From Polaromonas sp. (lineage in GTDB: Bacteria; Pseudomonadota; Gammaproteobacteria; Burkholderiales; Burkholderiaceae_C): a DNA stretch of 48,073 nt. The notes below the pieces were generated by a model. That model was given only the letters and a program-made list of their open reading frames with translations, made no database searches and was not told the DNA's origin. Both the position numbers and the translations under genes were made by a program. The DNA is taken from assembly GCF_018780625.1 (NCBI RefSeq), contig NZ_JADMJK010000054.1:77437-125509 (forward strand), in the 5' to 3' direction. Below, piece after piece: positions 25,059 to 33,651 of the stretch (the first letter of the stretch is position 1; each line of letters opens with the position of its first letter).

Positions 25059-26702
25059 TTAATGTTGCTGCGCGCTGGTTGCATCGGCGCGAATGAATTC
25101 GGCGGCGCGCATGGCCATGGCCATGGCCGGGCCATTGGTGTTGCCAGAAATGAGCGTGGGCATGATCGAGGTGTCCATGACACGCAGGCCCTGCACGCCG
25201 CGCACGCGCAAACGCGTGTCCACGACGGACCGCTCGTCGGCGCCCATGCGGCAGGTGCCGGCGACGTGGTAGGTCGTGGACCCCTGTCGCAAATACGCCT
25301 CGATGATCTGCTCATCGCTCTGGCAGGCAGGTCCGGGCTGGGTTTCGGCCACCACAAAAGGGGCCAGCGCAGGCTGGGCCAGCATGCGGCGCATGTAGCG
25401 CACCAGGTCGGCCGAATGACGCCGGTCGCGCTCCGTGTCGAAGTAATTGGCGTCGATGTCTGGCGACGCTTCAGGATCGCGGGAAGTGATTTGCACCGAG
25501 CCCCGGCTGTCGGGTGTGGTGAAGTAACCCACCCAGGTCATGCCGGGCTGGTCGTCAATGACGATTTGTCCCTTGGCGTCCACCTTGATCGAATACAGGC
25601 CGATGCCCAGTTCGCCATCAGGGCGCGCCAGCTCGGGCCGGGTTTTGACCAGCGCACAAATTTCGTGCGCGGCCGTGGTCAGGGGGCCGGACTGGTTCAG
25701 CGCGTAGCGCACCAGGTTCTTGCCCAGGCGCCATCCGCCGAACTCCTGGTTCAGGCTGCCCTCGTTGAGCCGCACCTGCATCAGGATGCAGCGGTGCTCC
25801 AGCAGGTTTTGGCCCACGTCCGGCGCATCGACCACGACCGCGATGCCCAGGCGCTGCAGCAAAGCGGCCGGGCCAATGCCGGACAGCTGCAATAGCTTGG
25901 GGCTGTGGATGGCGCCGGCGCAAAGAATCACCTCGCGCCTGGCCCGCACCACCGAAGTGCCGCTGGCATCGCGCATTTCGACGCCCACCACGCAGGTGCC
26001 TTCGAAAACCAGGCGCTGCACTTGCACGCCCGTGCGCACTTCCAGGTTCGGGCGGCCGCGCGCGGGTTCCAGGAACGCCTTGGCCGCACTCCACCGGCGC
26101 CCCTTGCGAATGGTGCGCGCCTGGTAGCCAATGCCGCCGTCGAATGCCGAATTGACGTCTGCCACGCGCGCCAGGCCGGCCTGCTCGGCCGCTTGCAGGA
26201 TGACTTCGTACATCGGATGGTCCTTGGGCTGCATGGAGATGCTCAGCGGCCCGCCGGCGCCGCGCCATTGGGCCGCGCCCAGTTCATGGTCTTCCATCTC
26301 CTTGTAGCAGCGGCCAATGTCGGCCCAGCCCCAGCCCTCGCAGCCCATGGCCTGCCAGTCGTCGTATTCAGAAGGAAGGCCGCGCATGTACACCATGCCA
26401 TTGACCGAACTGGAGCCGCCCAGCGTTCGGCCCTTGACCCAGTCTTCGTTCGGCCGCCCCTTGCCCTGGCTGACGCTGTAATGCCAGATGTTGGGGTTGG
26501 GCGGTGTCAATAGTTTGCCAATGCCGCGCGGCATGTGGATCAGGGGGCTGGTGTCGGCCGGACCGGCTTCCAGCAGCAGCACGCGGCAACGGCTGTCTTT
26601 CGACAGTTCGCTGGCCAGCACGCAGCCTGCCGATCCCGCGCCCACGATGACATAGTCAAAGGCATTGCTTCCGGATTCTTCCGGTACGAATGACGTTTTC
26701 AT
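25059..26702 (-). CDS. GMC-family flavin alcohol dehydrogenase (choline dehydrogenase-like)
   Basis: The 547-aa flavoprotein has the FAD motif GAGSAG (21-26), GMC signature 1 (GRTLGGSSSVNGMVYMRG) and signature 2 (GAIHSPKLLQLSGIG), and the catalytic pair H479 (STTYHVAG) and N523 (SGNTNGP). GMC enzymes oxidise primary or secondary alcohols, here probably a terpenoid- or aliphatic alcohol. The start codon shares one base with the stop of the upstream DUF1329 gene (TGATG), and the ALDH gene follows 6 bases after its stop. It fits the next step after hydroxylation. Confidence 0.9.
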   Translation of the reverse strand: MKTSFVPEESGSNAFDYVIVGAGSAGCVLASELSKDSRCRVLLLEAGPADTSPLIHMPRGIGKLLTPPNPNIWHYSVSQGKGRPNEDWVKGRTLGGSSSVNGMVYMRGLPSEYDDWQAMGCEGWGWADIGRCYKEMEDHELGAAQWRGAGGPLSISMQPKDHPMYEVILQAAEQAGLARVADVNSAFDGGIGYQARTIRKGRRWSAAKAFLEPARGRPNLEVRTGVQVQRLVFEGTCVVGVEMRDASGTSVVRARREVILCAGAIHSPKLLQLSGIGPAALLQRLGIAVVVDAPDVGQNLLEHRCILMQVRLNEGSLNQEFGGWRLGKNLVRYALNQSGPLTTAAHEICALVKTRPELARPDGELGIGLYSIKVDAKGQIVIDDQPGMTWVGYFTTPDSRGSVQITSRDPEASPDIDANYFDTERDRRHSADLVRYMRRMLAQPALAPFVVAETQPGPACQSDEQIIEAYLRQGSTTYHVAGTCRMGADERSVVDTRLRVRGVQGLRVMDTSIMPTLISGNTNGPAMAMAMRAAEFIRADATSAQQH

Positions 26703-28069
26703 CAGCGCACCGTTTCGCGGCCAACAATGGCCTCGGCGCTCATGTCCGTCTCGGGCAGGTTTTTCGGCGACACCATATAGCCGCCATCCGCGACATCGCC
26801 GATCAGCAGCAGCATGCGCTTGCTGAAGTCATAAGTCACGGTCTTGCCGCTGTAGGGAGTTTGCTGGTCGTACAGCTGAATCGTCTTCTGGAACATGCCC
26901 CGGTAGAGTTCGCCGTTCTTGTCGAAGGCGTCGAACATGCCTGCGCCCGAACCGTCCTCGTCGATGAAATAAGTGCGTTTGGCATAGGCGTGGCGCTGGC
27001 CTGGCTTGAGCGTGGACTCGACGACCCAGACCCGGTGCAGTTCCCAGCGCTCGCAGGCCGGGTTCAGGTGCTGCCCGGTGAATTGCTGCGCGCCCTTGCA
27101 CTCGTCATAGAACTTGTAGTTGTTGTAGGGAATCAGCATTTCCTTGCGGCCGACCAGCTTGAAGTCGAATCGGTCCATCTTTCCGGAAAACAGGAACAGT
27201 TCGTCGAACAAGGTGACGCCACCGAGTTGCGCCACGGGGGTGTCGTAGGCGAACTCCGGCGCCAGTTTGACGCGGCGCTGGCCGGGCGAATAGTTGTAAG
27301 CCCGGCGAGGCTTGGCATCCATGTCAAGATAATCGGTGAGCATCGTCATCTGGCCCGAAATGCGCGCCGGCGCCTTGGCGACCGAGTAGGTGCGCAGGAT
27401 CATGTTCGGGTCGCGGTCCTTCTGGTCGAGCTGGTAATAAGGCCGCTCGGTGCGCGTGAACTGGTCCGAAACGACGGTCTTGTTGCCATTGGCATCGACC
27501 AGCCAGCTCACCCCGTGTTGCGTGGTGATATCAGTCGCCACGCTGTAACGCAAGGTCAGGTTCCACATCACCTCATAGCCGTTTTTCGGAATGGCGAACG
27601 GAATGCCGCCGCGGCACGCCACGTCCACTGAAAAATAGTCCTTGCCTGCGGTACACGTGCTTGCATTGCGCACCGTGGCTTTCAGCACCGAGTCCGGATA
27701 AGCGGCAGACCGGTGCGTGGGATAGACATCGATGTAGTAGTCCGGATAGGTCTTGAGCAAATGCTTTTGCGATTCGCTGAGCTTGTCGGCATGCTGCGCC
27801 GCATTCTTGCCGTCAATGCGGTAAAGCGGCTTTTCGCCCTTGAACGGATCGGCCCAGTAGCCGCTGTTGGGTTTGAAATCGGCTGGCGCCTTGGTCTGCC
27901 CGCCGGTGTACTCGGGAATGGTGCCTTCCTTGTTGCCGGCCTTGATGGCGCCGAACTCGGTCAGCGTCGTGCCCAGGGCCTTCGCTTCGTCGGCCGACAC
28001 CGCCGCGTAAGCCTGGGAACAAAGCGCTGCCAGGCTGGCAGCGATGACAAATGTGATTTTCGTTTTCAT
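26702..28069 (-). CDS. DUF1329 envelope protein (copy 2)
   Basis: The 455-aa protein has a signal peptide (MKTKITFVIAASLAALCSQA, cleavage after AYA, about residue 22) and the DUF1329 mature start AVSADEAKALGTTLTEFGA. It is the paralogue of 3338-4702, with the same GAIKAGNKEGTIPEYTG and FAYDTP blocks. The start at 28069 is chosen because the frame extending to 28276 lacks a signal peptide and overlaps the DUF1302 gene. Gene order DUF1302 then DUF1329 in the direction of transcription is the same as at the left end. Probable periplasmic partner of the adjacent barrel protein. Confidence 0.85.
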   Translation of the reverse strand: MKTKITFVIAASLAALCSQAYAAVSADEAKALGTTLTEFGAIKAGNKEGTIPEYTGGQTKAPADFKPNSGYWADPFKGEKPLYRIDGKNAAQHADKLSESQKHLLKTYPDYYIDVYPTHRSAAYPDSVLKATVRNASTCTAGKDYFSVDVACRGGIPFAIPKNGYEVMWNLTLRYSVATDITTQHGVSWLVDANGNKTVVSDQFTRTERPYYQLDQKDRDPNMILRTYSVAKAPARISGQMTMLTDYLDMDAKPRRAYNYSPGQRRVKLAPEFAYDTPVAQLGGVTLFDELFLFSGKMDRFDFKLVGRKEMLIPYNNYKFYDECKGAQQFTGQHLNPACERWELHRVWVVESTLKPGQRHAYAKRTYFIDEDGSGAGMFDAFDKNGELYRGMFQKTIQLYDQQTPYSGKTVTYDFSKRMLLLIGDVADGGYMVSPKNLPETDMSAEAIVGRETVR

Positions 28070-28098
28070 GATCTTGGTTTCTTTCAAGGGGCTTGGGT

Positions 28099-29790
28099 TC
28101 AAAAGCTGGTTTTGTAGGTCAATGCAAGCCAGCCGCGGTCCGTGGTGCCGGTGCTGCCACTGCCGCCCACGAGCACGCTGCCAGACGGGTCGTACTTCGA
28201 ACGCGCGCGTGTATCGGCATACAGCAACGAGAATTCGTGCATTTGCGCATACGTCGCCTTGACGCCAACCGACCACGACAGCTCGCCTTCCTTGCCGCCA
28301 CCCGACGAAGGCGCATTGCCGCGCAGGCCATAGGTCAGCGACATCGGCAACTCAACATCCAGGGAGGGGGCCACCTGCAGGTACTGCGGCGTGAAGAGAA
28401 CCGCCATGCCCAGATAGTCTTTCGTCGAGCAGCCGTCGCTCTTGTCACCGCGACCGCCGGACGGGTTGACGCAGGCCGCGCTGCCCGCGCGCTGGTAGAA
28501 GGCCTCGTTGGAATTGACTTTTTGCAGCCGGCTGTAGGCCAGTTCGGCAACGAGCGATCCGGTATCGGCCAGCGGCGTCTTGGGCAGCAGGTACACGCCG
28601 TTGATCAGCGCGTGCCAGGTGTCGCCGCGCGGCCCCTGGTTGTCCACCGGGTTCATTCCTGCGGCATTCAGCGCACCGTTCATGCGGAAAGACACTTCGG
28701 CGCCGACGCTGACGGGACCGACCACCCGCGCAAAGCTGGCCGCCAGCATTTCAACTTTCTTCGGATACACCAGTTGCCAGGCCGTGGGCACGGTGCCTAC
28801 GCCCGGAATCGCCACGAAATTGGTGAAGTTGGGCGAAAACCAGGGGTTGTAATCGTCAAAGCGACGGTAGTAGGCCCCGACCGTTGACTCGATGTCTTCC
28901 AGGTTCATCTTGGCGCTCAGGCCGAAGTTGCCTGAATTCCTGGGCTTGATGGATGTGGCATGCAATAGCGAGTTGCCTGCCGGATCGACCGGCAGCCGGT
29001 CCGGCCCCTCGAAGAACGGGTCAGCCGGACCGAAGTAGGTCCCGCCATAGGGCAGCCGTGATGGTTTCCACTCGGTGAAATACTGCGCCGCCAGCGACAA
29101 GCTGGGCGTGGGCTGGTACTTCAGGTAGATCTGGCCGAGCGGAAGAAAAACCTCCTTCAGTTCGATGCCAGGACTGGTGACTGCCTTGACGCCATCGACG
29201 GGCGACTGCGAATACGAAATCGCATGGGCACCCAACAAAAAGGCTTCGCCCCAGTAGTTGGTGTGCCGGCCGACCTTCAGGTTGGCAGGCTTGTCGGCCA
29301 CGCGGAAGTTGGCCCAGACAAAGGCGTCCAGAACTTCACCGGACGGACCGCGCGTGTAGCGCTTGACGGTGCTGTTGTATTGGTTGTTGAAATAACTGGT
29401 GGCAAAACCGGGAACCCTGCTGCGCACGGTGGTGTCGCTGTAGGCATCGTCATACCAGCCCGCACCGCTGATCCGCGCGCCGAAACTGTTCTTGTAGTTC
29501 ACATCGAGTTCGGTCAGCAGATCCAGGCGCTTGGTCACCAGGTCGCCGCGACCGAACTTGCCGTCCGACTCGTCGTAGGTTGGATTGTTGAGGATCCGCG
29601 TATCGGGCTTGTCAGTGCGAACGCCCACATTGGCGCGAATGGTGTTGTCCCAGCGCACCGACAGGTCAGGATTGTCGGTCTTGATCTCGATGGCCATGGC
29701 GGGCGTGGCCAGCATGAGCGTGGCGGCGAAAGTGCCGCCAAGCACTGCTCGGGGCGAACGGGCGTTGGGCTGAAAAAGTCTTTGATTCAT
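28099..29790 (-). CDS. DUF1302 outer-membrane protein (copy 2)
   Basis: The 563-aa protein has a signal peptide cleaved near residue 33 (ATPAMA|IEIK) and ends with phenylalanine (ALTYKTSF), as expected for an outer-membrane barrel. It is a close paralogue of 1646-3304; both have PDL, RILNNPTYDESD and a conserved VRTDK/VRTEK start. The ribosome site GAGGAGACAACC is nearly the same as in copy 1. It leads the operon DUF1302-DUF1329-GMC-ALDH, with the esterase following after 46 bases. The upstream region 29791-30121 should hold its promoter. Confidence 0.85.
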   Translation of the reverse strand: MNQRLFQPNARSPRAVLGGTFAATLMLATPAMAIEIKTDNPDLSVRWDNTIRANVGVRTDKPDTRILNNPTYDESDGKFGRGDLVTKRLDLLTELDVNYKNSFGARISGAGWYDDAYSDTTVRSRVPGFATSYFNNQYNSTVKRYTRGPSGEVLDAFVWANFRVADKPANLKVGRHTNYWGEAFLLGAHAISYSQSPVDGVKAVTSPGIELKEVFLPLGQIYLKYQPTPSLSLAAQYFTEWKPSRLPYGGTYFGPADPFFEGPDRLPVDPAGNSLLHATSIKPRNSGNFGLSAKMNLEDIESTVGAYYRRFDDYNPWFSPNFTNFVAIPGVGTVPTAWQLVYPKKVEMLAASFARVVGPVSVGAEVSFRMNGALNAAGMNPVDNQGPRGDTWHALINGVYLLPKTPLADTGSLVAELAYSRLQKVNSNEAFYQRAGSAACVNPSGGRGDKSDGCSTKDYLGMAVLFTPQYLQVAPSLDVELPMSLTYGLRGNAPSSGGGKEGELSWSVGVKATYAQMHEFSLLYADTRARSKYDPSGSVLVGGSGSTGTTDRGWLALTYKTSF

Positions 29791-30121
29791 GGTTGTCTCC
29801 TCGGATGTCCGTGGTGGTGGGTGGGATCGGTGGTTTGTTGCGGGCGCAAGAAGGCCCCTCTTCGTCTGCTGCGAAGATAAAAAAGCAAATGGATATTGAG
29901 TTGCGCGCCCTGGCGGGCGCTTGGCCTCAAGGCGGCGGGAGGAAAGGAGGCCCGTGGGCCGGCCGGGTGCGACGCCAGTTGCAGTTCACTGGTCTGGTAT
30001 GCCGGCGTGCCGTGCGTGAATACATGTGGGTCTTGCGCCGGTTCAGGTGGCAATCGATCGCGGGAGAGCCGTTGGCGTCGTCATGGCGAACCTGTGGGCC
30101 AGCGGCTGCATCAGGCGAAAG
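29791..30121. promoter_or_regulatory. upstream region of the DUF1302-GMC operon
   Basis: These 331 bases lie between the TetR gene and the DUF1302 gene, both on the minus strand. It holds no credible gene and no obvious terminator, so read-through from TetR is possible. A promoter for DUF1302 is expected here but I cannot place boxes with confidence. Confidence 0.4.
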
Positions 30122-30766
30122 TCAGTCGGCGTTTGGCGCGATGGCAATCACGCCGCGAAGCAGCGTGACCAGCAACTCGGGCGACATCGGCTGGGGCGCC
30201 ATGCTGGCACTGCCCGCTGCCGGCAGCCGCACGCTGCGGTTGATTGCCAGGAATGCGTCGCACAGGTCTTCGAGCGGTACCGTCGAGCGCTTGCCGGCGC
30301 GCTGGAACAGCTTGCCGATGATGCGGGCGAAAGCAGTCCGAACCGAGTCATGGTAGACGCGGTACTGCTCTGCAAAGGCGGGGTCCCGCAAGGCATAGAG
30401 ATAGGTTTCAGCCGAGATCATCGACCAAAGCCCGTCCGGATCGAACCGGATGGAACGGTCGTTGAAGGTGTCGAGCAGGGTTTCAAGGTCCAGTCCGCTC
30501 TCGGTCAGCTCCAGCCAGCTGGCCTGCTCGGTGGTGATGCGTTCGCCAATCAGGTCGAGCAGCAGGGCCTGCTTGTTTTCAAAGTTGGCGTAAAACGCAC
30601 CGCGGGAAAAACCGGCAGCTTCGGCAATGCGTTCGGCCGAGGTGCCGGCAACGCCGAAGCGCGCAAATTCGCGCAGGGCCGATTCGCGCAGGGCCAGCAG
30701 CGTCTGCTGGCGGCGCTCGTCACGGCTCAGACGCGGCGGTGGTGATGTTTTTGAATTCAGATGCAT
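30122..30766 (-). CDS. TetR-family regulator (214 aa)
   Basis: The N-terminal TetR helix-turn-helix is clear: LALRESALREFARFGVAGTS, RIAEAAGFSRGAFYANFENK at about residues 45-64. The rest is a helical ligand domain. The ATG at 30766 lies within a palindromic element (30761-30774) and has no ribosome site; a TAATAT-like -10 lies just upstream, so a leaderless message is possible. The position upstream of the DUF1302-GMC-ALDH operon suggests it represses that operon and itself until a pathway compound binds. Confidence 0.88.
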   Translation of the reverse strand: MHLNSKTSPPPRLSRDERRQQTLLALRESALREFARFGVAGTSAERIAEAAGFSRGAFYANFENKQALLLDLIGERITTEQASWLELTESGLDLETLLDTFNDRSIRFDPDGLWSMISAETYLYALRDPAFAEQYRVYHDSVRTAFARIIGKLFQRAGKRSTVPLEDLCDAFLAINRSVRLPAAGSASMAPQPMSPELLVTLLRGVIAIAPNAD

Positions 30767-30774
30767 GTACGCAT
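30761..30774. promoter_or_regulatory. imperfect palindrome over the TetR start codon
   Basis: The element reads ATGCATGTACGCAT, matching its reverse complement at 10 of 14 positions. It covers the start codon of the TetR gene, a usual place for autoregulation. An outer inverted repeat GATGCATG at 30760-30767 and CATGCATC at 30786-30793 surrounds it. Confidence 0.4.
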
Positions 30775-30910
30775 ATTAGTGTGGGCATGCATCTTTTTGG
30801 TCAGGACAAACCCTTGCACAGGCATTGCATGGGGCTTCAGCGAAAACTGCGCGTGGAAACGTCCAGCCACGATGCTTCAAAGCACATTTGTTTTAACCAG
30901 CAGACGATTT

Positions 30911-30981
30911 TTCAGCATCAAATATGCCTCTTTCGCAAGCAGTGAAAGCGTATACAGCTATAAATTTAGTAGCAAAAATTC
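30911..30981 (-). repeat. dispersed intergenic repeat, copy D
   Basis: On the minus strand this reads TTTTTGCTACTAAATTTATA and GCATATTTGATGCT, a close match to copy A at 9861-9932 through about 70 bases. It lies between the flavin reductase gene and the TetR gene. Confidence 0.65.
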
Positions 30982-31030
30982 GCTGCCTGCTCTGAGTAAA
31001 GCCCGGGGCAAGTACGTTCTTGAGAGGAAT

Positions 31031-31561
31031 TCAGGCGTGAAGGTCTGCGATTTGCCGGTAGCGGCCCTGGAAATACAACAGCGGATTGCGCTCGGCATCA
31101 AAATCAAAGCGACGTACCCGGCCGACAAACACCAGGTGGTCGCCGCCGTCGAAAGTGGTGTGAGTAACGCACTCGAAAGTTGCCGCTGCGCCTTCGATCA
31201 CCGGCACACCGGTCGCGCGCAATTCCCACGAAATCCCATGAAATCGGTCCTCGCCGCGCTTGACGAAGCGCGACGAGAGTTCCTGCTGGTCGCTGCTCAG
31301 CACATTGATGCCGAACGCGGATGAACGCTGGAAGCGCTCCAGGTTCGACGAATTGCGGTCCAGGCAAAACAGCACCAGCGGAGGGTCGAGCGACACCGAG
31401 GTAAATGAATTTGCGGTCAGGCCGACCGGTTGCCCGTCAGCATCCGTGGTAGTGACGATGGTGATGCCGGTGGCAAAGCTGCCAAAGGCACGGCGCAGCA
31501 ACATCGGATCGACCTCGCCCATGTCCTTTTCAATGGTTTCAATCGTTTCGGCAGCGTTCAT
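31031..31561 (-). CDS. flavin reductase (NADH:FMN/FAD oxidoreductase)
   Basis: The 176-aa protein belongs to the DIM6/NTAB flavin-reductase domain family: RRAFGSFATGITIVTT at the N-terminus, GLTANSFTSVSLDPPLVLFC, and SNLERFQRSSAFGINVLSSDQ. It makes reduced flavin for a partner monooxygenase, here the protein encoded at 32391-33611. The start at 31561 has GGAGGT at ideal distance and overlaps the TetR stop by 4 bases (ATGA). A longer reading to 31624 is not supported by a ribosome site. It is the last gene of a monooxygenase-TetR-reductase operon. Confidence 0.88.
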   Translation of the reverse strand: MNAAETIETIEKDMGEVDPMLLRRAFGSFATGITIVTTTDADGQPVGLTANSFTSVSLDPPLVLFCLDRNSSNLERFQRSSAFGINVLSSDQQELSSRFVKRGEDRFHGISWELRATGVPVIEGAAATFECVTHTTFDGGDHLVFVGRVRRFDFDAERNPLLYFQGRYRQIADLHA

Positions 31562-32385
31562 GCGGACCTCCGTGAAGTCGGGGCAGCGGGCAGGGACGAA
31601 TCCATCATCTTGTCGGGCCGCCACCAGGCCAGCGTGGCCGAGCGGCTGGTCAGCACCTGCCAGGCTTGCGCGACCGCCTGTCCTGCCGCGCCCTGCTCCA
31701 TGCCCAGGCCACGCAGGATCATCTCAGTCAGTTGGTGGATGTAGGCGGGATCTAGCCCTGGGGCATGCAGAATGCGCCGCGTGCCTTCGAGCACGGCGCC
31801 CACGCTGAAATCGATGGCCGCATCGAGCGACTCGAAGCTCAGCGCCCCGGCCTCGCGCGCTTGCATCAGGCAGGCCTTGATCTCCAGGCCGTGCAGATCT
31901 TCATGATTGAAATACTGGACGAAATCAACGCTTGAAGTGAAGGCGACGCGGGCCGGCTCCATGGCCGCTCGACTCAGCGTAAGAAGCGGCCCGCCCGCCG
32001 TGCGCACAGCCGGGTCGGCCACATCGCCGAACAGTTGCCCGTAGGTAGCGACCATCTCCTGCGCCATGCGCTGGCCCAGTTCGGGCAGGATCTCGTCGAG
32101 CGACTCGAAATACTTGTAGAAGGTGCCGCGCGACACGCCGGCCACGCGAATCACGTCGTCGATGACCGGACGGGTTCCAGGCGCGCTTCCGGCATGGGCT
32201 TCGAAAGTGGCGGACAGCAGGCGTTCGCGCATGCGCGCGCGTTTTTCAGCGCCAGCACGGGTGCGAAAACCGGGAATCTGGCTGTCGTCTTCAGCGCTTT
32301 TTTCGCCGGACGTGGAACGCCGGGAGGCGGCCGCCCGAATCACCGTTTTTGCCGATGCAGCAGAGGTGGCAGGTGTTTTGGTCAT
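31558..32385 (-). CDS. TetR-family regulator (275 aa)
   Basis: The protein has a long charged N-terminal extension rich in Ser, Ala and Lys (about 60 residues), then a TetR-type helix-turn-helix near DDVIRVAGVSRGTFYKYFES. The C-terminal helical domain likely binds the effector. It sits between the monooxygenase and flavin reductase genes, 5 bases after the first and 4 bases overlapping the second, so it is encoded in the operon it probably controls. The inverted repeat 33652-33678 is a likely binding site. The N-terminal extension is unusual for the family; a later start near residue 51 is possible. Confidence 0.85.
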   Translation of the reverse strand: MTKTPATSAASAKTVIRAAASRRSTSGEKSAEDDSQIPGFRTRAGAEKRARMRERLLSATFEAHAGSAPGTRPVIDDVIRVAGVSRGTFYKYFESLDEILPELGQRMAQEMVATYGQLFGDVADPAVRTAGGPLLTLSRAAMEPARVAFTSSVDFVQYFNHEDLHGLEIKACLMQAREAGALSFESLDAAIDFSVGAVLEGTRRILHAPGLDPAYIHQLTEMILRGLGMEQGAAGQAVAQAWQVLTSRSATLAWWRPDKMMDSSLPAAPTSRRSA

Positions 32386-32390
32386 GGCAT

Positions 32391-33611
32391 TCAGGCGTTG
32401 GCGTCAATACGCGCCAGCAAGTTCAGGTTGGAGTCCAGGCCGGCCAGGGCGCGGCCGTACAGTTCATTGGACAAGATGGTGTTGAGCGCGGTGTGGCGCG
32501 AGCCGACGGACAGGTCACGCCAGTAGCGCTGCAGGGGGCTGCTGACGGCAAAGGCACCGGGGCCAGCCACTTCCATCAGGCGCTCGCCGGCGCGGCGCAG
32601 CTGGCGCATCGCATAGCCGCAATCGGCCTGGATGCGGGCCTTTTCAAAACCGGTGAGCGCGCGCGTTTGCGCGGTTTCGTCGATCTGGCTGACGGCACGG
32701 CGCACATGCAGCCAGGCCGAGTCGATTTCAAGGGCGGCCTCGCCAACCTGCCCGATAAAAGCCTGGGAGTCGGCTTGCGTCGGGTATTTCCAGCCAATCA
32801 CGGCCCGCGCGGACAGACTGGCCAACACTGCGTCCAGCATCGCCGTGGCCGCGCCCAGCATCGGCGACAGCACGCCCAGCGGGAACAGTGGCTCCATCGG
32901 CCAGCGGTCACGCGGCTCCAGGCCGGCAGCCTGCAGGTTGGCCGTGCCGCGTCGCAACTGCGAAAAGCGCAGCACCAGCGCTTTGGGCACGCGGGCGCTT
33001 TCAGCCACGACCGTGTTGCTGCCCGAGGCGGCCAGCCCGGCCACATGCCAGGTGTCGCGGATCTGCACCGCCGGGGTGTTGAGCGGCAGGATGGCAAAAC
33101 CCGCATCGACCACCTGACCCGCACGGTCCAGGATGCGCACGCCGTTGAGCGCCCAGTGGGCATGCAGGCAGCCCGAGGCATAGCCCCAGGAACCGTTGAC
33201 CTGATAGCCATCGCCGTCCTCCTGCGCTGTGCCGGTTTGCGCCGCGACACTGCAAAACAGTTCGTCGCCCGTCTTGAACACCAGTTCCGTGACCTGCGCA
33301 GGCATCGATGCCACCGAGGCGGTCACACCGGACAACAGGCCAAAAACCCAGGCCGTGCCGGCACAGCCCCTGGCCAGTTCGGCCACGGTCTCGACATGGG
33401 TGATCAAGGGATTGCCAACGCCGCCAGCGCGCTTGGGAAACATCAGGCGGAGCAATCCGGCTTCGCGCAAGGCACTGATGGATTCATCGCTGGCGCGGCA
33501 ATTTTTTTCCGCTGAAGCGGCGTTGGCGGCGAGCAAGGGCACAAGTTTGCGGGCCAGCGCCACGGGATCGGTGGCGTTTGAGATTTCGGGGACAAGGGCT
33601 TGGAGGGTCAT
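32391..33611 (-). CDS. flavin-dependent monooxygenase, acyl-CoA-dehydrogenase fold
   Basis: The 406-aa protein has the acyl-CoA dehydrogenase fold of group D flavoprotein monooxygenases such as HsaA, HpaB-C2 and DszC-like enzymes. Recognisable parts are the N-terminal helical domain (LREAGLLRLMFPKRAGG), the central beta domain with VNGSWGYASGC and the C-terminal helices ending RHTALNTILSNELYG. No catalytic glutamate of true acyl-CoA dehydrogenases is apparent. It pairs with the flavin reductase 31031-31561. Possible reactions include hydroxylation of a phenolic ring or of a ketone-bearing carbon. The start is ATG 33611, after a region with a strong inverted repeat. Confidence 0.82.
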   Translation of the reverse strand: MTLQALVPEISNATDPVALARKLVPLLAANAASAEKNCRASDESISALREAGLLRLMFPKRAGGVGNPLITHVETVAELARGCAGTAWVFGLLSGVTASVASMPAQVTELVFKTGDELFCSVAAQTGTAQEDGDGYQVNGSWGYASGCLHAHWALNGVRILDRAGQVVDAGFAILPLNTPAVQIRDTWHVAGLAASGSNTVVAESARVPKALVLRFSQLRRGTANLQAAGLEPRDRWPMEPLFPLGVLSPMLGAATAMLDAVLASLSARAVIGWKYPTQADSQAFIGQVGEAALEIDSAWLHVRRAVSQIDETAQTRALTGFEKARIQADCGYAMRQLRRAGERLMEVAGPGAFAVSSPLQRYWRDLSVGSRHTALNTILSNELYGRALAGLDSNLNLLARIDANA

Positions 33612-33651
33612 GACGGATAGAACTTTGAAGTGAATGAGTCCAATGTATCAG

